From Sporosarcina sp. FSL W8-0480 (lineage in GTDB: Bacteria > Bacillota > Bacilli > Bacillales_A > Planococcaceae): a DNA stretch of 64,000 nt. This document shows, one piece after another, positions 1-8,867 of the stretch. The stretch covers positions 2,487,501 to 2,551,500 of the forward strand of contig NZ_CP150166.1 in NCBI RefSeq assembly GCF_037963765.1. The letters are read 5' to 3'. The position numbers were made by a program, and so were the translations under genes. A model generated the notes under the pieces. The model worked only from the letters and a program-made list of their open reading frames with translations. It was not told where the DNA came from and did not search any database. Each line of letters begins with the position of its first letter. The first letter of the stretch is position 1.

Positions 1-680
1 TGCTCCCGTAAGTAATTGACACCGACATTCATTAACTCTACTGCATCGAGTGCACTTCTACCTAAATGAGGAGTGGCTGCAGCATGAGCGCTCTTTCCTT
101 TGAACTTGAAGCGTGCAGAATAATTGGCAAGCGTTTTCACATTCATGAGTCCTGGTACATCCCAAGGGTGCCAAGAGAATGCTACATCTACATCGTCAAA
201 CAGACCCGCCCGCGACATGAATGCTTTACCGGATCCATTTTCCTCTGCAGGGCAGCCATAATAACGAACCGTCCCTTGCAAACCGTTCTGTTCCATATAT
301 TCTTTAACGGCGACCGCCGCCGCAAACGCTCCAGTCCCTAAAAGATTATGGCCACATCCATGCCCGTTGCCGTCCTCGACAACTGGATCATGATGGGAAA
401 GCCCTTTTTTCTGACTAAGCCCCGGCAAAGCATCGAATTCGCCTAAAATCGCGACGATAGGATTCCCTGACCCGAAACTCCCGATAAAAGCTGTGCTAAG
501 TCCCGCGACTCCCCGCTCGACATGGAACCCTTCTTCCTCTAACGCCCCAATTAAGTAGGCGGATGATTGATGTTCTTCGAAATACAATTCAGGTACTTCC
601 CATATTTTATCGCTTAACGCAATGAATTTATCCTTTTTTTGTTCAATCAAACTTGAAATCGATTTCCTGAATTCCATCAT
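1..680 (-). CDS. M20-family amidohydrolase, AbgB-like (C-terminus cut off by window edge)
   Basis: Open minus-strand frame of about 226 codons running off the left edge. It begins ATG-ATG behind GGAGAG at about 686-691. The translation carries the M20 metallopeptidase hallmarks: ILGEFDALPGL near residue 85 and the metal-binding GHGCGHNLLG near residue 115, then PAEENGSGKAFM and a dimerisation-domain start (FKGKSAHAA). This pattern resembles p-aminobenzoyl-glutamate hydrolase subunit B and related amidohydrolases, which cleave an amide bond of an acylated amino acid in the cytoplasm. The gene lies 36 bp downstream of an MFS transporter on the same strand, so import and hydrolysis of one compound is likely. 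The substrate cannot be told from sequence. Confidence 0.85.
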   Translation of the reverse strand, partial: MMEFRKSISSLIEQKKDKFIALSDKIWEVPELYFEEHQSSAYLIGALEEEGFHVERGVAGLSTAFIGSFGSGNPIVAILGEFDALPGLSQKKGLSHHDPVVEDGNGHGCGHNLLGTGAFAAAVAVKEYMEQNGLQGTVRYYGCPAEENGSGKAFMSRAGLFDDVDVAFSWHPWDVPGLMNVKTLANYSARFKFKGKSAHAAATPHLGRSALDAVELMNVGVNYLRE

Positions 681-716
681 TCATCTCTCCTTATCTATAT
701 GAATTACCGTTAAAGC

Positions 717-1934
717 CTACGCGTTAGCTTGCAGTAGCTCGCCCTTCCGGAAATTCAACGTCAAAAGTGAAATCGTACAGATGATAGCGAAAATGATAAG
801 CATCCAAAAAGCCGCATTATATGAACCGTTAAACGTCTGTACAATAAATCCGATCGCAAGCGGGGTTATAAAACCGGCAAGCTGACCTCCTGTATTTGCA
901 ATACCCATGCTTGTCCCCGTCACAGCGGATGGAAGTCTTTTCAAAATAATTGCCGGTAACAAAAGCATAACAAAGGAAATAAAAATAATTACAATCGTCT
1001 GGTATGCAACGAACATTGTCACACTTGGTGCATTGAACATGAGATAAAGGAGGATACCAACAACAACACAAGAAATTGCGCCAACCACTTTTTCTTTACC
1101 AAGCGGAAGTCTGTCGATGACATACCCAGCTAAATACATCGCAAAAATCATCGCTAAACCTGGAACTGTTTGCGCCCATCCAAGTGAAATCAAGTCAAGT
1201 CCTCTCACATTCACAAGATATGTCGGCAACCATGTTGCCAAGCCCCAGTTAATGGCATAAATACTGTAATAGGCGATAAACAGATTCAACATGAGCGGAG
1301 TTTTTAATACTTGTTTAAAAATTCCTTGTTGGGAATCCCCTGAAGGTTTCATTACCTCTTCTTTAAGATCAGCAGGCAGTTTAACGAAGATCCAGAACAG
1401 GACCGTGATGATAATTCCAATTCCACCAAGGATCAAGAACGATGTACGCCAACCTATCGTTGTCAGCATATAGGCAGATAGAAGTGGTACGATCAGCGCC
1501 ACAATACCTCCGGACGATAACATGACCGACATTGCCCAGGCTCTTTTATCCATTGGAAACGTTTGTGAAATCAATTTCGAACTTGAAGGCTGAAATCCAC
1601 CTTCCCCAATACCGAAAAAGAAACGAATAATGATCATCGAAGTCAAAGACCACACTGCTCCGGTTAAAGCTGTAAAGATCGACCACATTAGAACGGAAAC
1701 GATAAGCACCCTTCTTGATCCTAATCTATCGGCCAGCCAGCCGCCGGGAATTTGCATGATTGCGTACCCAGCAAAAAAACTACTAAGAATCAATCCCGTA
1801 CTGGTGGGATTTAATTGTAAATCCTCTGTTATAGACAGCACAGCGTAGTTAATAAAATAGCGATCGAAGTTCCCAATCGCCCATCCAATGAAAAGCAATA
1901 ACAAAATCATATTTCTTTGTTTCTTAGAAACCAT
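717..1934 (-). CDS. MFS transporter, probable organic-anion importer
   Basis: A 405-residue protein with about 12 hydrophobic segments. The loop between membrane segments 2 and 3 reads GGWLADRLGSRRV, the classic MFS motif. The N-terminal NFDRYFINYAV resembles the anion:cation symporter (ACS) family, which imports sugar acids, tartrate and similar anions by H+ symport. A strong AGGAGG precedes the ATG. It is followed at 36 bp by the AbgB-like amidohydrolase, so the two probably form a catabolic operon in which this protein supplies the substrate. The family call is firm; the transported compound is unknown. Confidence 0.85.
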   Translation of the reverse strand: MVSKKQRNMILLLLFIGWAIGNFDRYFINYAVLSITEDLQLNPTSTGLILSSFFAGYAIMQIPGGWLADRLGSRRVLIVSVLMWSIFTALTGAVWSLTSMIIIRFFFGIGEGGFQPSSSKLISQTFPMDKRAWAMSVMLSSGGIVALIVPLLSAYMLTTIGWRTSFLILGGIGIIITVLFWIFVKLPADLKEEVMKPSGDSQQGIFKQVLKTPLMLNLFIAYYSIYAINWGLATWLPTYLVNVRGLDLISLGWAQTVPGLAMIFAMYLAGYVIDRLPLGKEKVVGAISCVVVGILLYLMFNAPSVTMFVAYQTIVIIFISFVMLLLPAIILKRLPSAVTGTSMGIANTGGQLAGFITPLAIGFIVQTFNGSYNAAFWMLIIFAIICTISLLTLNFRKGELLQANA

Positions 1935-2053
1935 AAGATCCTCCTATTTCAAGCCATGTAATACTTTATTATTTTCATTTCCGAAAAGCTCTATGCCCTG
2001 TATAAGTTGTCCAAAACAGAAGCACCTATGTAAACTGTCCAATTCAAAAAGTA

Positions 2054-2084
2054 TGCCTTATCCGATTAAGATAAGGCACTTTTA
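2054..2084. terminator. Hairpin, possible terminator upstream of the MFS gene
   Basis: TGCCTTATC (2054-2062) pairs with GATAAGGCA (2070-2078) and is followed by CTTTTA on the plus strand. The minus strand also has a short T run. It lies between the tRNA-Arg unit and the MFS gene, so it may stop transcription in either direction. Confidence 0.4.
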
Positions 2085-2180
2085 CAGTCATCTTGGTTAT
2101 AGCAATAACTGATACCCTCTTTGGTCAGTTACAAACATCTAACGCACAAGATTAATTGCTCAAATCCCCTAAAATCCCCG

Positions 2181-2260
2181 AATCACGCATAAACAGCATG
2201 AAACACGCATAAATAACTTCAAATGTTCATAAACCACATAAATCACGCATAAATCCCAAA
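2181..2260 (+). repeat. Four-unit 20-bp periodic array, CATAAA word
   Basis: Units start at 2181, 2201, 2221 and 2241. CATAAA sits at the same phase in every unit, and three of the four carry CACGCATAAA. The remaining bases vary. The array begins about 20 bp beyond the tRNA-Arg terminator and is one of several unrelated-word arrays of similar period in this window. Confidence 0.75.
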
Positions 2261-2278
2261 TTTGAACTCCTTCTCAAT

Positions 2279-2320
2279 TAATAAACGCCTGAAACCTATT
2301 TTTCAAGGTTACAGGCGTTT
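2279..2320 (-). terminator. Rho-independent terminator of tRNA-Arg
   Basis: On the minus strand AAACGCCTG pairs with CAGGCGTTT, with an inner AACCT/AGGTT pairing, and TATT follows. It lies 4 bp downstream of the tRNA-Arg 3' end. Confidence 0.75.
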
Positions 2321-2324
2321 AATA

Positions 2325-2398
2325 CGTCCCAGGAGGGATTCGAACCCCCGACCCACAGCTTAGAAGGCTGTTGCTCTATCCTGCTGAGCTACTGAGAC
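2325..2398 (-). tRNA. tRNA-Arg (anticodon UCU)
   Basis: The minus strand folds into a standard cloverleaf. The acceptor GTCTCAG pairs with CTGGGAC (one G-U pair). The D arm is AGCTCAGCAGGATAGAGC, the anticodon arm ACAGC-CTTCTAA-GCTGT gives anticodon TCT, and the T loop is GGTTCGAATCC. The discriminator base is G and the CCA tail is not encoded. It reads AGA codons. Confidence 0.95.
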
Positions 2399-2608
2399 AT
2401 GCTGTTAACAACCAACGATTGCCAACGACAAATCTTATTATAGGCACGGCCGCAAGAAAAGTCAACGCTAATTTTTAATGTTTTTTAATTCAATCGAATC
2501 AACAATTTAAAAAGCCATATATCCCTCCCATAATGGGTATAGGATGCGCAGGCTATGCGGAAACGGCAGCCACCGTTTCCTTATTGCCATGCGAAGTGCT
2601 CATAAAAA

Positions 2609-3220
2609 TTACAATCCACCAACTGAGTCCAGCATCCGGGGTAAATGTTCCTCTAATTGTCTCAACGCTGCACCACGATGTGATATGCGTCCTTTTTCTT
2701 CCGGAGAAAGTTCCGCCATCGACCGATCCATTTCCGGATTGAAAAAGATCGGATCATAACCGAAACCGTTAGTTCCTCGTCTCTCCTCCAAAATAACGCC
2801 TTCACAGCTGCCAGAAAATGTAATCGTCTCACGCTCAGGACCAGCAACCGCAAGAACACATCTGAAGCGTGCGGTACGTTCCTCTTCAGGCACTCCAAGA
2901 AGCTCTGAGAGCACTTTGTCGATATTCGCCTCATCACTCTTCTCTTCTCCCGCATAACGGGCAGAATAGACACCTGGGGCGCCGTTCAGCTTATCGATTT
3001 CGAGACCACTGTCATCCGCAATGACTGTGATGCCTAAAAGCTTTGCAACAGTCTCAGCTTTCAGAATTGCATTTTCTTCAAAAGTAACCCCAGTCTCCTC
3101 CACGTCAATGTCCTGCTCTAAATCATTTAAAGTAAGGACTTCGATATGATAAGGATTGAATAGTGCCTCAAAATCCTTCGCCTTCCCTTTGTTGTTTGTC
3201 GCGATCAAGATCTTTTTCAT
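2609..3220 (-). CDS. rdgB: XTP/dITP diphosphatase (Ham1/RdgB family)
   Basis: A 203-residue protein of normal family length. The N-terminal ATNNKGKAKDFE is the nucleotide-binding signature; ADDSGLEID near residue 68 and GFGYDPIF near residue 148 are the other family motifs. The enzyme hydrolyses non-canonical purine triphosphates (ITP, XTP, dITP) to monophosphates and keeps them out of nucleic acids. It starts 4 bp after the rph stop, so the two are co-transcribed, as rph-ysnA are in B. subtilis. GGAGAA precedes the ATG. Confidence 0.96.
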   Translation of the reverse strand: MKKILIATNNKGKAKDFEALFNPYHIEVLTLNDLEQDIDVEETGVTFEENAILKAETVAKLLGITVIADDSGLEIDKLNGAPGVYSARYAGEEKSDEANIDKVLSELLGVPEEERTARFRCVLAVAGPERETITFSGSCEGVILEERRGTNGFGYDPIFFNPEMDRSMAELSPEEKGRISHRGAALRQLEEHLPRMLDSVGGL

Positions 3221-3224
3221 GGGA

Positions 3225-3977
3225 TTATTCTCCTTCCTCTCGACCGATTTCTGTTCCTATATCAGCTAAGACTTCTTTTTGAATACCGATAAGTCGTTGA
3301 ATGCCGGACTCTGCCAGTTCAATGAGATCATTCATTTCCTGTCTTGTAAATGTCGCTTCCTCACCCGTACCTTGTAATTCCACAAATTCACCTGCACCTG
3401 TCATGACAACATTCATATCGACGGCTGCTGCAGAATCTTCCGGATAGTCTAAATCCAGAATAAGTACTCCTTCTTCTGTTTTCCCAACACTGATTGCTGC
3501 CAAATAGTCACGAATCGGGAACTTTTTCAATTCTTTCTCCGATACTAATTTCGAAGCAGCTATAGACATGGCAACAAAAGCACCCGTTATAGAAGCTGTA
3601 CGCGTACCACCATCCGCCTGGATAACGTCGCAGTCAATCCATATCGTTCGCTCACCAAGCGCTTCCAAATCGACAACAGCACGCATTGCGCGTCCAATTA
3701 GACGCTGGATTTCCATTGTCCTTCCGCCCACTTTACCTCTTGAGGATTCCCTTTGAGTCCTTTGACCGGTTGCCCTTGGAAGCATGGAATATTCTGCCGT
3801 CACCCACCCTTGTCCACTTCCTCTGAGAAATGGTGGGACCCTTTCCTCTATGGTTGCCGTACAAATTACCTTTGTATTCCCGACTGAAATCAATACCGAA
3901 CCTTCCGGATGAATCAAATAATCCGTTTCAATCGTTACCGGCCTTCCCATATCTGCAGTTCTTCCATCATGTCTCAT
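3225..3977 (-). CDS. rph: Ribonuclease PH
   Basis: A 250-residue phosphorolytic 3'-5' exoribonuclease that trims tRNA precursors. The protein begins MRHDGR, as RNase PH proteins do, and contains [11 protein letters not shown], the basic [12 protein letters not shown] stretch and [20 protein letters not shown]. An in-frame GTG 15 bp upstream exists, but GGAGG lies 8 nt before the ATG at 3977, which fixes the start. In B. subtilis gerM separates rph from racE; here only a terminator lies between them. Confidence 0.95.
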   Translation of the reverse strand: MRHDGRTADMGRPVTIETDYLIHPEGSVLISVGNTKVICTATIEERVPPFLRGSGQGWVTAEYSMLPRATGQRTQRESSRGKVGGRTMEIQRLIGRAMRAVVDLEALGERTIWIDCDVIQADGGTRTASITGAFVAMSIAASKLVSEKELKKFPIRDYLAAISVGKTEEGVLILDLDYPEDSAAAVDMNVVMTGAGEFVELQGTGEEATFTRQEMNDLIELAESGIQRLIGIQKEVLADIGTEIGREEGE

Positions 3978-4035
3978 ATCGGATACCTCCACTAGTTGAA
4001 TTCAGCATCCATCTTATCACAGACTTTTTAGCCAA

Positions 4036-4073
4036 AGCAAAAACCCGGTCGCCATTAACGGCTTCCGGGTTTT
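4036..4073 (-). terminator. Rho-independent terminator of murI
   Basis: On the minus strand AAACCCGG pairs with CCGGGTTT and ends in a T run. It overlaps the murI stop codon and separates murI from rph in the gap where gerM would be expected. Confidence 0.8.
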
Positions 4074-4878
4074 AAAGTATTAAATGTCTTACATCGGGAT
4101 TTTCAATTTCAAGCCAATCAGAAGTAATTTCAATAAATTCTTCCAATCCTCCTGTAGTATAGAAGATTGGAGTTTTATGTTCAACAAGGTTAGTTGCAAT
4201 ACCAAGCTCATTCAGAGTCCTTTGCACATCACGAACTGTTTCATTAGCCGAAGAAACGATTGTTACTCCGCTTGGTAATTGCTCTTGAATATGATTATGC
4301 AGAAGTGGATAATGCGTGCATCCCAAAATCGCCGTATCAAAATCCAAATGGGCTATTGGCTCCAAGGATTTTTTAATGATTGGGCGAATATCAATTTGTT
4401 TATATTGACCACTTTCAACGAGAGGAACAAATTCTGGACAAGCGAGGGGATAGACTACTGTTTCTGCTGAGATTTCAGAGATTGCGTTTTCGTATGCCCT
4501 GCTTTTAATGGTTCCAACCGTTCCTAAGACAGCTATTCTACGGGTTGACGAAACTTGCGAAGCAGCCCTTGCTCCCGGTTCAATAACTCCTAAGACCGGA
4601 AAAGGGAACTGTTTTCGCAAATCGTCCAGTGCTACCGCAGTGGCAGTATTGCATGCAACTACGAGCATCTTAATCCCCAATTCAGAAAGCGCCAAAGCCA
4701 TTTCCATTGTGAATCTTTTCACTTCTTCAACTGAACGTGGCCCGTACGGACACCGCGCATCATCGCCAATATAAATTATTTTTTCCTCAGGTAAAAAACT
4801 CATCATTTCCTTTACAACGGTTAAACCGCCAACACCGGAATCGATAACCCCGATTGGAGCATTATTCGAGATGTTCAC
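4072..4878 (-). CDS. murI: Glutamate racemase
   Basis: A 268-residue protein with the family signatures: IGVIDSGVGGLTVVKEM at the N-terminus, the first catalytic cysteine in VACNTATAVALDD near residue 75 and the second in LGCTHYPLL near residue 187. It converts L- to D-glutamate for peptidoglycan. The start is GTG and overlaps the end of the upstream marR gene by 4 bp, so the two are translationally coupled. The position next to marR (ysmB) and gerE matches B. subtilis racE. Confidence 0.95.
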   Translation of the reverse strand: MNISNNAPIGVIDSGVGGLTVVKEMMSFLPEEKIIYIGDDARCPYGPRSVEEVKRFTMEMALALSELGIKMLVVACNTATAVALDDLRKQFPFPVLGVIEPGARAASQVSSTRRIAVLGTVGTIKSRAYENAISEISAETVVYPLACPEFVPLVESGQYKQIDIRPIIKKSLEPIAHLDFDTAILGCTHYPLLHNHIQEQLPSGVTIVSSANETVRDVQRTLNELGIATNLVEHKTPIFYTTGGLEEFIEITSDWLEIENPDVRHLIL

Positions 4879-5333
4879 TCCTTGATCATCTCTCTATGCA
4901 ATTTGGTTAACAATCGGGAGAACTCGTTAATTTCTACATCGGAAAAATCTTCTAACACGCTATTCAAGTATTGTCTACGTTTGTCAATTACTTCCTCAAT
5001 GACACGCTCACCTTCAACCAATAAGTGGATGCGCACAACACGTCGATCGTGTTCATCACGAACTCGTTTGACAAGGTTATTGTTCTCCATCCGATCGACC
5101 AAGTCTGTCGTCGTACTGAACGCAAGATACATCTTATTGGATAAGTCACCAATGGTCATGTCGCCATGCTCAAATAACCATTGCAACGCAATGAATTGAG
5201 GAGTGGTAATTGTATAATTACTTAAGATTTTACGGCCTTGTTGTTTAATAATCCCTGATATATATCGAAGTTCCTTTTCCATCCGGGCAATGTTATTGGC
5301 ACCGTCAAAACTAACTCCATTGTTTTCTGCCAC
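4875..5333 (-). CDS. MarR-family transcriptional regulator (YsmB-like)
   Basis: A 152-residue winged-helix protein. The recognition region TIGDLSNKMYLAFSTTTDLVDRMENNNLVKR and the wing DEHDRRVVRIHL are the standard MarR layout. The start is GTG behind GGGAG. It lies between gerE and murI and overlaps murI, as ysmB does in B. subtilis. The ligand and targets are unknown. It has no cysteine in the usual redox-sensor position, so a small-molecule ligand is more likely than oxidation sensing. Confidence 0.9.
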   Translation of the reverse strand: MAENNGVSFDGANNIARMEKELRYISGIIKQQGRKILSNYTITTPQFIALQWLFEHGDMTIGDLSNKMYLAFSTTTDLVDRMENNNLVKRVRDEHDRRVVRIHLLVEGERVIEEVIDKRRQYLNSVLEDFSDVEINEFSRLLTKLHREMIKE

Positions 5334-5507
5334 GTATACCAGCTCCCTGAAAACGAATACTATCTACTCATTGTCACCTTTTTCTACATATAACGCAACT
5401 GTTTTAAAGCGATTCGGTAGTATTTACTCAAATTTTTAGGGGTTTCAGCCTCTTCGCATACAATAGCCTTCAACTTGTCGTTCATAGATCAAACAACAAG
5501 ACAATGG

Positions 5508-5732
5508 TTAATTCAGTTTCAGCTCCCCTAATCGCAACAATTCGACAATCGCTTGTGCCCTTCCGGATACTCCTAATTTCTGAATTGTATTAGAAATATG
5601 ATTCCGGACGGTTTTTTCGCTAATGCCGAGCCGTCCCGCGATTTCTTTCGTCGTATGATCATCTACTAATAGATGAAAGATTTCTCGCTCCCTTGCTGTA
5701 AGCAACGAACGGTTTTTCATTTCTCCTGTCAA
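5508..5732 (-). CDS. gerE: Spore coat transcription regulator GerE
   Basis: A LuxR-type helix-turn-helix protein without a receiver domain: LTAREREIFHLLVDD, TTKEIAGRLGISEKTVRNHISN and LGVSGRAQAIVELLRLGEL are nearly the B. subtilis GerE sequence. GerE acts late in the mother cell, switching sigma-K-dependent coat genes on or off. An upstream GTG is in frame, but AGGAGG lies about 9 nt before the TTG at 5732. That start gives 74 residues, the known GerE length. It is strong evidence that the organism sporulates. Confidence 0.93.
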   Translation of the reverse strand: MTGEMKNRSLLTAREREIFHLLVDDHTTKEIAGRLGISEKTVRNHISNTIQKLGVSGRAQAIVELLRLGELKLN

Positions 5733-5808
5733 GACGCGCCCCCTCCTATCCACGTTCACTTTACAATATGTGAAGATGGTTTAGGCTGTGCCGGCTTGTG
5801 TAACAAAA

Positions 5809-6252
5809 CTATAAGGAAAATGCAGTTTTTTGATCACTTTCCCAAGGAACCGATTTACCAGTTTTCCTGTCAATTTGTACGAGCGTTCCTCTTCCTGTAA
5901 AAACCAATTCGCCGCTACTATTTCTTGCCATATAATGGATGTCTACTGAACTATTACCAACTGAAGCTGCTTTAACAAATATCGACAATTTTTCATCAAA
6001 AAAGACTTGTTTCATGTAATCGCATTGTAAATCTGCGACAACGGGAATAGTTTTCCCATGCGGATCAAGCCAATCCACCATACGCCCGATTTCTTTTAAA
6101 AATTCAATTCGGGCATACTCAAAATATGTAAACGTCACTGTATTATTTAAATGCCCATACATATCCGTTTCCGAAAATCGTACTGACACCGGTACTGAAA
6201 ATCTAAATTCTTCGATCCACTTCTCCATATCATCAATATATGAAATTCTCAT
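5809..6252 (-). CDS. ysmA: Acyl-CoA thioesterase, hotdog fold (YsmA-like)
   Basis: A 147-residue protein of the 4-hydroxybenzoyl-CoA thioesterase type. FSETDMYGHLNNTVTFTYFEYAR carries the D-x3-GH-x-NN active-site pattern near residue 27. It should hydrolyse acyl-CoA thioesters in the cytoplasm. GGGGGAG lies 8 nt before the ATG at 6252; a longer frame has no ribosome site. Its place between gerE and sdhB matches B. subtilis ysmA, although an IS-riddled repeat array now separates it from sdhB. The promoter carries a palindrome like the fadR operator in this window, which suggests control together with fatty-acid degradation. Confidence 0.88.
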   Translation of the reverse strand: MRISYIDDMEKWIEEFRFSVPVSVRFSETDMYGHLNNTVTFTYFEYARIEFLKEIGRMVDWLDPHGKTIPVVADLQCDYMKQVFFDEKLSIFVKAASVGNSSVDIHYMARNSSGELVFTGRGTLVQIDRKTGKSVPWESDQKTAFSL

Positions 6253-6274
6253 CTTTACTGCTCCCCCTTTTAAA

Positions 6275-6301
6275 TGAATGAACATTCATTCTTTAATTAT
6301 A
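6275..6301 (-). promoter_or_regulatory. ysmA promoter with FadR-type operator
   Basis: The minus strand has an extended -10 box TGT-TATAAT (TATAAT at 6296-6301) with a weak -35. Directly downstream TGAATGA-ACAT-TCATTCT (6275-6292) has the same half-sites and spacing as the fadR operator at 39635-39652. A repressor bound here would cover the start point. Confidence 0.6.
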
Positions 6302-6371
6302 ACAAATAGTCGGTGAATATCCACTCTTATTCCAAAATTTAGTTGAAGGTGACTTTTGCATAGGGATTTAT

Positions 6372-6623
6372 AAGGGATTTCGTGAGCGCATGGGGCATTC
6401 TTGGGCGCACGGAGGATTTCTTGAGCGCTTGGAGGTTTTCTTGAGCGCTTGATGGAATTCTTGAGCTCGAAACGAACTTCTTGAGCGCTTTGCGGATTCC
6501 TTGAGCGTTTGTTGGACTTCTTGAGCGCTTGATGGAATTCTTGAGCGCGAAACGGATTTCTTGAGCGCTTGATGGAATTCTTGAGCGCTTAGCGGATTTC
6601 TTGAGCGTTTGATGGGTTTCTTG
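6372..6623 (+). repeat. 20-bp TTGAGCG array, left part
   Basis: About twelve 20-bp units of the form TTGAGCGCTTGATGGAATTC. The TTGAG core is nearly constant and the second half varies. The array continues at 8134-8761 and 10272-10385; both breaks are IS insertions. It reads open in several frames because of the period but has no ribosome site. Confidence 0.9.
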
Positions 6624-6729
6624 AGTCAAGTCCTTAGTCTTGTGTAAATTCCCTTTAATGTTTTCAGGTTAATATAAGACGTTACAAATATGTTAGGCAA
6701 TACTGGATATGCCTACGAAACTCTATCTC

Positions 6730-6840
6730 GCAACTTTACTTGGAGAGGCGGGCATGATAGCCTTGGCGGGAAAAGCCAGCCCTAACGGCTGGGTTTCCTG
6801 GCTTGGGACTCATGCCCGCAGAGGCTCCAAGTCAAGTTGC
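6730..6840. repeat. Quasi-palindromic hairpin inside IS copy 1
   Basis: GCAACTT and ACTTGGAG at the left pair with CTCCAAGT and AAGTTGC at the right. An inner GCGGGCATGA/TCATGCCCGC stem and an apical CCAGCC/GGCTGG stem follow. The conserved words TGATAGCCT (6755-6763) and GAGGCTC (6821-6827) recur in hairpins at 21.3 and 26.9 kb. It lies downstream of the transposase stop and may end its transcript or act as a structured RNA. Confidence 0.75.
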
Positions 6841-6858
6841 TTCACGATGCATCAAGTC

Positions 6859-8037
6859 TTACGACTTTTTAGCTGTAAACAATCGTTTATTCCAGTATTT
6901 ATTTGATTCGACATAACTGATGAGTACGGCGCCAATCAACCTAAAAGCGGATTGGGTATTCGGGAAGATCCGGATAACTCTTTCACGCCTGCGGATCTCT
7001 TCATTCAGCCTTTCTACACCATTAGTGCTTCGTATCGACTTGCGATGGGCGATAGGAAAATTCATGTATTGGATTGAGTCTTCAAATCCCTCGTCAAGTA
7101 TTTTTAATGCTTTTTGGTACTTGGGATTCTCTTCGTACTTTTCAAAGAACAGCTCTTTCAGACTTCGCACGGTGTCCATATCTTCTGCGGCAAATATGCT
7201 TTTTAGTAGACTGATTGCTTCCTGGTTGTCCTTTTTAGGGAAAGCTTCTACGATGTTGCGTTTGAAGTGGACATTGCATCGCTGCCAAGAGGTTCCTAAA
7301 AAATCCTCTTGAATGGCTTTTTTAAGACCTTCATGGGCATCGGAAACAACCAGTTTTGGTGATTGTAGACCTCTTGAAATAAGATGTTGGAAAAAGGAGG
7401 ACCAACTCTTATAACTTTCGTTATGATCTACTTTCAACCCTAAGATTTCCCGACGACCTTCCTTGTCCACTCCCAAAGCGATGTAGACGGCTTTAGAGAC
7501 TACACGGTTGTGCTCCCTAACTTTAATGTACATTGCGTCCACAAATAAGTAAGGATAAAAGTTTGTATTCAAAGGACGATTTGCCCATTCATTGACAATG
7601 GGATCCAGTTTCGCTGTAAGGGAGGAAACGAATGATTTTGACACACTCTTACCGCAAAGCTGTTCAACAATCTTGGTGACTTTTCGTGTTGACACCCCAT
7701 TCACAACCATTTCAAGCATGGATAGAACAAGGGCTTGGTCACATCGCGCATATCTTTCAAAGACTGAGGGAGCGAAATCACCTTGGCGAGTACGGGGAAC
7801 CTTCAAAGTAATCTTTCCGATACTCATGGTAAAATCACGCTCATAATATCCGTTTCGATAATCTACACGGTCGGCAGAACGCTCGTAGGACGCAGCGTTC
7901 AAGTACTCATCCCGTTCCATTTCCATGTATTCGTTCAGGACTAAAACGATTGTGGATTTGACGACAGCATCAATGTTTGAATTCATCACAGAGTCTTTTA
8001 AAACATCCATATCTAGGTTAAAATTAAGTTGGGCCAT
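6859..8037 (-). CDS. IS256-family transposase, copy 1
   Basis: A 392-residue mutator-type DDE transposase. The N-terminal part has RNGYYERDFTMSIG and VPRTRQGDFAPSVFERY. The catalytic acids lie in LFVDAMYIKVRE (D), VVSDAHEGLKKAI (D) and RSTNGVERLNEEIRRR (E). The C/H-rich QRCNVHFKRN block is also typical. The frame is intact, so the element may be active. GGAGG lies 8 nt before the ATG at 8037; five further in-frame codons upstream are unlikely to be translated. The protein is identical to that of copy 2. Confidence 0.95.
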   Translation of the reverse strand: MAQLNFNLDMDVLKDSVMNSNIDAVVKSTIVLVLNEYMEMERDEYLNAASYERSADRVDYRNGYYERDFTMSIGKITLKVPRTRQGDFAPSVFERYARCDQALVLSMLEMVVNGVSTRKVTKIVEQLCGKSVSKSFVSSLTAKLDPIVNEWANRPLNTNFYPYLFVDAMYIKVREHNRVVSKAVYIALGVDKEGRREILGLKVDHNESYKSWSSFFQHLISRGLQSPKLVVSDAHEGLKKAIQEDFLGTSWQRCNVHFKRNIVEAFPKKDNQEAISLLKSIFAAEDMDTVRSLKELFFEKYEENPKYQKALKILDEGFEDSIQYMNFPIAHRKSIRSTNGVERLNEEIRRRERVIRIFPNTQSAFRLIGAVLISYVESNKYWNKRLFTAKKS

Positions 8038-8133
8038 TTTCCATTCCTCCAAATGTTTATCGTGGTTGAAAACATTTTATCACAAGGGATGGAAAAGGCC
8101 TTTTCCTATTTACACAATTATATGGACTTAATC

Positions 8134-8761
8134 GTTTCTTGAGCGCTTGATGGAATTCTTGAGCGCTTAGCGGGTTTCTTGAGCGCTTGATGGAATTCTT
8201 GAGCGGTTAGCCGATTCCTTGAGCGTTTGATGGACTTCTTGAGCGCTTGATGGACTTCTTGAGCGCTTAGCGGGTTTCTTGAGCGCTTGATGGAATTCTT
8301 GAGCGGTTAGCGGATATCTTGAGCGTTTGATGGACTTCTTGAGCGCTTAGCGGATTCCTTGAGCGTTTGATGGGTTTCTTGAGCGCTTGATGGAATTCTT
8401 GAGCGCTTAGCGGGTTTCTTGAGCGCTTGATGGAATTCTTGAGCGGTTAGCCGATTCCTTGAGCGTTTGATGGACTTCTTGAGCGCTTGATGGACTTCTT
8501 GAGCGCTTAGCGGGTTTCTTGAGCGCTTGATGGAATTCTTGAGCGCTTAGCGGATTCCTTGAGCGGTTAGCGGATATCTTGAGCGGTTAGCGGATATCTT
8601 GAGCGCTTGATGGACTTCTTGAGCGCTTAGCGGATTCCTTGAGCGTTTGTTGGACTTCTTGAGCGTTTAGCGGATATCTTGAGCGTTTGATGGACTTCTT
8701 GAGCGCTTAGCGGATTCCTTGAGCGTTTGATGGACTTCTTGAGCGCATAGCGGATTCTTTG
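8134..8761 (+). repeat. 20-bp TTGAGCG array, middle part
   Basis: About 31 units with strict 20-bp spacing of TTGAGCG. Second halves alternate mainly among CTTGATGGAATTC, CTTAGCGGGTTTC, GTTAGCGGATATC and TTTGATGGACTTC. Groups of three to five units recur as blocks, as expected from unequal exchange. IS copies bound it on both sides. Confidence 0.93.
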
Positions 8762-8867
8762 AGTCAAGTCCTTAGTCTTGTGTAAATTCCCTTTAATGTT
8801 TTCAGGTTAATATAAGACGTTACAAATATGTTAGGCAATACTGGATATGCCTACGAAACTCTATCTC

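Larger units (their letters stand above)
6624..8133 (-). mobile_element. IS256-family insertion sequence, copy 1
   Basis: A 1510-bp element. Its imperfect terminal repeats share AAGTCC and TTGTGTAAAT (left end AGTCAAGTCC, right end the complement of GATTAAGTCC). It is flanked by an 8-bp duplication GTTTCTTG (6616-6623 and 8134-8141). It encodes one transposase and carries a large hairpin between the transposase stop and the left end. It appears identical to the copy at 8762-10271 and interrupts the TTGAGCG array. Confidence 0.92.

Noticed and set aside
6339..6629. 96-codon minus frame with repeated SSAQE motifs
   Set aside because: Same cause: translation of the TTGAGCG array.
6730..6840. 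Integron attC site
   Set aside because: Lacks the attC core-site pairs and there is no integron-type integrase. Only a general likeness as an imperfect palindrome.
8134..8761. CRISPR array
   Set aside because: The units are contiguous 20-mers with a variable half; there are no unique spacers of CRISPR size and no cas genes.
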